Shown one piece after another: positions 5,466-8,290 of a DNA stretch of 8,290 nt. Source of the stretch: an uncultured bacterium. GTDB lineage: Bacteria; Armatimonadota; Zipacnadia; Zipacnadales; Zipacnadaceae. Where the stretch lies: contig CALFVE010000200.1 in assembly GCA_937928475.1 (NCBI GenBank), forward strand, positions 1 to 8,290, in the 5' to 3' direction. The notes under the pieces were generated by a model, which was given only the letters and a program-made list of their open reading frames with translations, was not told the DNA's origin and made no database searches. How positions within the stretch are numbered: position 1 is the first letter of the stretch; every line of letters begins with the position of its first letter. The position numbers and the translations under genes were made by a program.

Positions 5466-7256
5466 GTGATCTCCCCAGGCAAGCAGATGTCGCTGAAAGT
5501 ACTGCTCCCGTGGCTGCTGGTGGGCTGTTTGGCTCTGGCGCTGGTCGGTTTCTTGGCCGTGAAGATGCAGGTTGCTTATCTGCTGGGCCTGGTGCCCGGG
5601 GCCCTCGCCGCGGTGATTCTGGCGCTGGCGGCCCGAGGCAAGCGCCCCCTGGCGACGGAGGTGTACGCCGCTCTAGTCAAGGCAGGCGGAGAAGTGCCCT
5701 TGCTGGGAGTAATGACGGAATCCGGGGAGGTGGTATGGGCAAGCCGAGCGGCGGGGCAGTTCCTGGGTCGGTCGCCGGAGGAACTGCGAGGGCGTCGGCT
5801 GGCGGAGTTGCGACCGTGCTGGGCAGCGGGCCACCTGGAGCGGCTCCTAGCGGCGGCTAGCACGGGGGAGGCTACCCACGAGCACGCTCAGCCCTGGCTG
5901 AGCGCCACCGGGGAATTGCTGTGGGCGGATGCCGTGGCAGTGCCGGTGCCTTTCGCGACGCCTGCTCAGGCAGTGCTGGCGCTGTACGACGACACCGAGC
6001 GACGTCGCTTGGAGGACTCCCTGGCCCGGCAAACGGAGGAACTGCGCCAGGCGGGTCAGGAGCTCGCCGAAATTCGCTGGCGGCTGCAGCGGACCTTGGC
6101 TCAAGCCGAAACCGTCTTTGAGGGTACCTTCGACGCGCTGATCGTGGTGGACCCCGAGACGCAGACGCCGTGCCAGGTCAACCAAGCGGCTTGCGACCTC
6201 ACCGGATACACCCGAGAGGCGTTGACTTCGCGACCTTTCGCCGACCTGGACCCCTCGGAGGACCTCCGTTACTACCGCGGTTTGATGGGCAACGCGGGCC
6301 ACGAGCAGCGGACGGTGCAGGAGATGCCCCTGCGGCGGGCGGACGGTAGCCTGGTGCATGTGACCGCCATCAGCGCCTTGACTGACTACCAGGGCCGCGA
6401 CGCCGTCCTAGTCGTGCTGCATGACCAGGAAGCGCAGCGGGCCTGCCGGGTGCTGGAGGAGACCAATGCGCGGCTGCAGGCACATGCGGAAGACCTAGCC
6501 GCGGCCAACCGCCGTCTGAAGGCGGCCGGCCGAGCCCAGGCCGAGTTCCTGGCTGCTATGAGCCACGAGATCTGCACTCCGCTCAATGCCATCGTGGGCT
6601 TTTCGGAGTTACTGGAGGCCTCTGCTGGCGAGAGCCTGGCGCCGCCGCAGCGGCAGTACCTCGCCGACCTGCGCCAAGCGAGCGAGCACCTGCTGGCCCT
6701 GGTCAGTGATCTGCTGGATCTAGCCCAGGTGGACGCAGGCAGGATGGAGGTACACCGAGAGCCCCTCGCAGTCGAGCCGCTGGTGTCCGGGGTGCTGACG
6801 GTGGCGCGCGCTTTGGCCGAGCCGCGGCAGGTACGGCTGCGCGCTGAGTTGGAGCCGGGGGCAGAAGGAGTGTGGGGCGACGAGCGCCGCGTGAAGCAAG
6901 TGCTATACAACCTGCTGAGCAACGCCATCCGTTACGGCCCGCCCGGCGGGGAGGTCGTGGTAGAGGCTCGCCGGGAGGCAGAGCAAGTGCGCATCTCGGT
7001 GCGCGATCAGGGACCGGGCATCCCCGCAGAGTATCACGAACGCATCTTCGAGGAATTCGTGCGGCTGCCGACGAACGAGGACAGCGGCGGCGGCGTGGGC
7101 CTCGGTCTCCCGCTCAGCCAGCGGTTGGTGCAAGCGATGGGGGGCACGCTGAGCCTGGAGAGCGAACCCGGCCGGGGCAGCGTCTTCAGTTTCACTTTGC
7201 CGCTGTATCAGCCCTCGGAAGCAAAAAAGGGACAGGCACAGTTTTCCGAGCCGTAA
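5466..7256 (+). CDS. Membrane sensor histidine kinase with two PAS-like domains
   Basis: This protein of 596 residues has two closely spaced transmembrane helices (about 11-33 and 36-56) with almost no external loop, so sensing is likely cytoplasmic or in the membrane. A first PAS-like domain (about 76-177) and a second, clearer one (about 214-322, with VNQAACDLTGYTREAL) follow, separated by helical linkers (178-213, 322-357). HisKA carries FLAAMSHEICTPLNAIVGFSELL with phospho-acceptor H367; the usual Arg of HELRTPL is Cys370. The ATPase domain has N-box NLLSNAIRY (from N482), G1 DQGPGIP (from D514) and G2 GGGVGLGLPLS (from G541). No receiver domain is fused and no response regulator lies in the window. 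The GTG at 5466 is chosen for GGAGG (5454-5458), 7 nt upstream; GTG 5397 has no such site and ATG 5487 only a weak one. The last residues, AKKGQAQF (586-593), are encoded by an inverted-repeat arm. Confidence 0.92.
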   Translation: MISPGKQMSLKVLLPWLLVGCLALALVGFLAVKMQVAYLLGLVPGALAAVILALAARGKRPLATEVYAALVKAGGEVPLLGVMTESGEVVWASRAAGQFLGRSPEELRGRRLAELRPCWAAGHLERLLAAASTGEATHEHAQPWLSATGELLWADAVAVPVPFATPAQAVLALYDDTERRRLEDSLARQTEELRQAGQELAEIRWRLQRTLAQAETVFEGTFDALIVVDPETQTPCQVNQAACDLTGYTREALTSRPFADLDPSEDLRYYRGLMGNAGHEQRTVQEMPLRRADGSLVHVTAISALTDYQGRDAVLVVLHDQEAQRACRVLEETNARLQAHAEDLAAANRRLKAAGRAQAEFLAAMSHEICTPLNAIVGFSELLEASAGESLAPPQRQYLADLRQASEHLLALVSDLLDLAQVDAGRMEVHREPLAVEPLVSGVLTVARALAEPRQVRLRAELEPGAEGVWGDERRVKQVLYNLLSNAIRYGPPGGEVVVEARREAEQVRISVRDQGPGIPAEYHERIFEEFVRLPTNEDSGGGVGLGLPLSQRLVQAMGGTLSLESEPGRGSVFSFTLPLYQPSEAKKGQAQFSEP

Positions 7257-7310
7257 GACCACGCGTCAGCGGCCAGAAAGCCTGGCAAAAAATGTGCCTG
7301 TCCCTTCTTA
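7223..7310. terminator. Possible bidirectional terminator between convergent kinase and plsC genes
   Basis: The 14-bp inverted repeat lies between two convergent genes. Read on the minus strand, the hairpin is followed directly by six T residues (complement of 7223-7228), as in an intrinsic terminator for the plsC transcript. On the plus strand the hairpin is followed by the weaker TCTTACCTTT. The loop is long (about 52 nt between perfect arms), which makes efficient termination less certain. Confidence 0.4.
7227..7306. repeat. 80-bp inverted-repeat element (REP/MITE-like) filling the gap between kinase and plsC
   Basis: AAGGGACAGGCACA (7227-7240) and TGTGCCTGTCCCTT (7293-7306) are a perfect 14-bp inverted repeat. 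After one mismatch the pairing continues inward for 4 bp (7242-7245 with 7288-7291). A-tracts flank one arm on its outer side (7223-7228) and the other on its inner side (7287-7292). The left arm lies inside the kinase reading frame, and the right arm stops 1 nt before the plsC stop codon. The GGGACAGGCAC core next to A-tracts resembles palindromes I recall as dispersed repeats in many uncultured bacteria, of the kind associated with REP-type (Y1/RAYT) transposases; this is memory, not a search. No transposase is encoded here. Confidence 0.6.
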
Positions 7311-7976
7311 CCTTTCCCGGCGGTACCCCCTCTGCTCTGCCAACATGCGCGCGATCTCGGCGGCGACCTGGTCGGTTATAGTCTGGAGTTCAATCTTGGT
7401 GCCGCCGGCTGACGTGCGGGTCGGCAGGGGCGGGGCGAAACTGACCTGGATGAGGCCGCGGTGCAAGAACTTGGCGCCGCGTGGCAGCACCTGGTCGGTT
7501 CCTGACACCGCGCAAGGGATGATCGGTGCCCCGGCGCGAGCAGCGATGAGTGCGGCGCCGCGGGCCAGCGGTTGCAGGGTCCCGTCCGGGCTGCGGGCGC
7601 CCTCCGGGAAGACCGTGAGGAGTTCGCCCGCTTGCAAGAGAGCGATCGCATAGCGGAAGGCCTGCTTATCGTTCCCCTCCCGATCCACGGGGAAGGCATA
7701 GCAGCTGCGGATGAGCGGACCGAAGAGGGGAATCCGGAAGAGTTCTTGCTTGGCGAAATAGTAGGTGCGTCGCGGCAGCGCCGTGCCGACCGCAGGAGGG
7801 TCGAGGTAGGAGATGTGGTTGGCGGCGATCAGCGCGGGGCCGCGGCGCGGTATGTGCTCTCGCCCGGTAACCCGAAAGCCGCCCGTCAGCCGGAAGACGG
7901 TAGGGAGGAAGATGACCCGCGCGAAGGTGTAGTGCGGCCAGGTCCAGGACCGGACCGGTTCGGGCTCTTTCCTCAT
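7308..7976 (-). CDS. plsC: 1-acyl-sn-glycerol-3-phosphate acyltransferase (PlsC family)
   Basis: This protein of 222 residues belongs to the PlsC/LPLAT family, which moves an acyl chain onto lysophosphatidic acid to make phosphatidic acid at the inner face of the membrane. Family blocks appear in order: NHISYLDP (53-60, catalytic H54 and D59), the RIPLFGPLIRSCYAFPVDR region (81-99), FPEGARSPDG (123-132, phosphate-binding Glu and Arg), and PIIPCAVSGT (151-160). A hydrophobic stretch near 16-31 probably anchors it to the membrane. The length is normal for a bacterial PlsC. The ATG at 7976 overlaps the cmk stop as ATGA and has GGGGGGAG just upstream (GGAG 7982-7985, 5-nt spacing); an in-frame start at 8018 is inside cmk and less likely. 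The cmk-plsC pairing is common in several bacterial phyla and suggests translational coupling. Exact acyl and acceptor specificity cannot be read from sequence. Confidence 0.92.
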   Translation of the reverse strand: MRKEPEPVRSWTWPHYTFARVIFLPTVFRLTGGFRVTGREHIPRRGPALIAANHISYLDPPAVGTALPRRTYYFAKQELFRIPLFGPLIRSCYAFPVDREGNDKQAFRYAIALLQAGELLTVFPEGARSPDGTLQPLARGAALIAARAGAPIIPCAVSGTDQVLPRGAKFLHRGLIQVSFAPPLPTRTSAGGTKIELQTITDQVAAEIARMLAEQRGYRRER

Positions 7977-8290
7977 CTGCACTCCCCCCGAGCGAGGGTT
8001 TCCGCCTCCCGGACCCAACTGCTGATCAGGTCCACGACCTGGTCTTTGCTCATGCCGTCGGTGACCAGCAGCCGCGCCTCCGGCGCTTGTCGCAGGGGCG
8101 CCACCTCCCGGTTGCTGTCGCGGGCATCGCGCTCGCGCTGCTCGGCCAGGATCTGCGCCAGGTCGCGCTGCACGCCCTGTTCCCGCAATTGTCTCTGCCG
8201 ACGGCGGGCGCGTTCCTCCTCGGAGGCAGTCAGGAAGACCTTGACCTCCGCCTGGGGCAGCACTACGGTGCCGATGTCCCGCCCTTCCAT
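7973..8290 (-). CDS. cmk: Cytidylate kinase, C-terminal part (5' end outside window)
   Basis: These are the last 105 codons of CMP kinase, which phosphorylates CMP and dCMP with ATP in the cytoplasm. The visible part starts in the conserved segment EGRDIGTVVLP, followed by the VKVFLTAS strand, the Arg-rich lid-like region EERARRRQRQL, and the RERDARDSNREVAPL motif, with Asp and Arg residues typical of the CMP-binding and catalytic region. It ends with a helix (KDQVVDLISSWV) typical of the family. The first visible codon is ATG, but homology shows that it is internal: the usual residue there is Val, and the P-loop N-terminal half must lie beyond position 8290. The stop codon TGA (7975-7973) overlaps the plsC start, so the two genes are very likely one operon. 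Confidence 0.95.
   Translation of the reverse strand: MEGRDIGTVVLPQAEVKVFLTASEEERARRRQRQLREQGVQRDLAQILAEQRERDARDSNREVAPLRQAPEARLLVTDGMSKDQVVDLISSWVREAETLARGECR

Overview
The window is a GC-rich stretch of bacterial chromosome with tightly packed genes and clear Shine-Dalgarno sites. It has no rRNA, tRNA, CRISPR array, phage gene or transposase gene. A cytidylate kinase gene runs directly into a plsC-type acyltransferase gene. That pair, an arabinoxylan-type GH62 enzyme and a palindrome of the REP/RAYT kind together suggest an uncultivated, plant-polymer-degrading bacterium, perhaps near Armatimonadota. The taxonomy is only a guess; nothing here is diagnostic.

Layout. Positions 1-4382 hold three minus-strand genes in transcription order: a secreted or lipid-anchored M1-type (gluzincin) metallopeptidase (4382-2631), a secreted GH62 alpha-L-arabinofuranosidase (2534-1512), and an unrecognised protein of at least 469 residues that runs off the left edge (1407-1). 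The third has a helical N-terminal half and a beta-rich C-terminal half. Gaps of about 100 nt without evident terminators allow one transcript. Positions 4556-5131 (minus) encode a small helix-turn-helix protein with a cysteine-rich tail. It is divergent from a membrane histidine kinase with two PAS-like regions (5466-7256, plus). The 334-nt region between them contains a sigma70-type promoter, overlapping palindromes, a direct repeat with a 21-bp period, and a kinase leader that can fold into a closed multi-hairpin structure ending at the ribosome binding site. On the right, plsC (7976-7308) and the 3' part of cmk (8290-7973) lie on the minus strand and overlap by ATGA.

How the parts may work together. 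The left block looks like a small polymer-utilisation cassette: the GH62 enzyme would remove arabinose side chains from arabinoxylan and the peptidase would act at the cell surface. The kinase has no response regulator in the window; its only close regulatory neighbour is the divergent HTH protein. cmk and plsC are housekeeping genes for nucleotide and phospholipid synthesis. The kinase and plsC converge on a 14-bp perfect inverted repeat that fills the gap between them and encodes the kinase C-terminus.

The points most worth a second look are the unassigned 469-residue protein beside GH62, the structured kinase leader, the inverted-repeat element at 7227-7306, the cysteine-tailed HTH protein, and the non-canonical active-site region of the M1-like peptidase.
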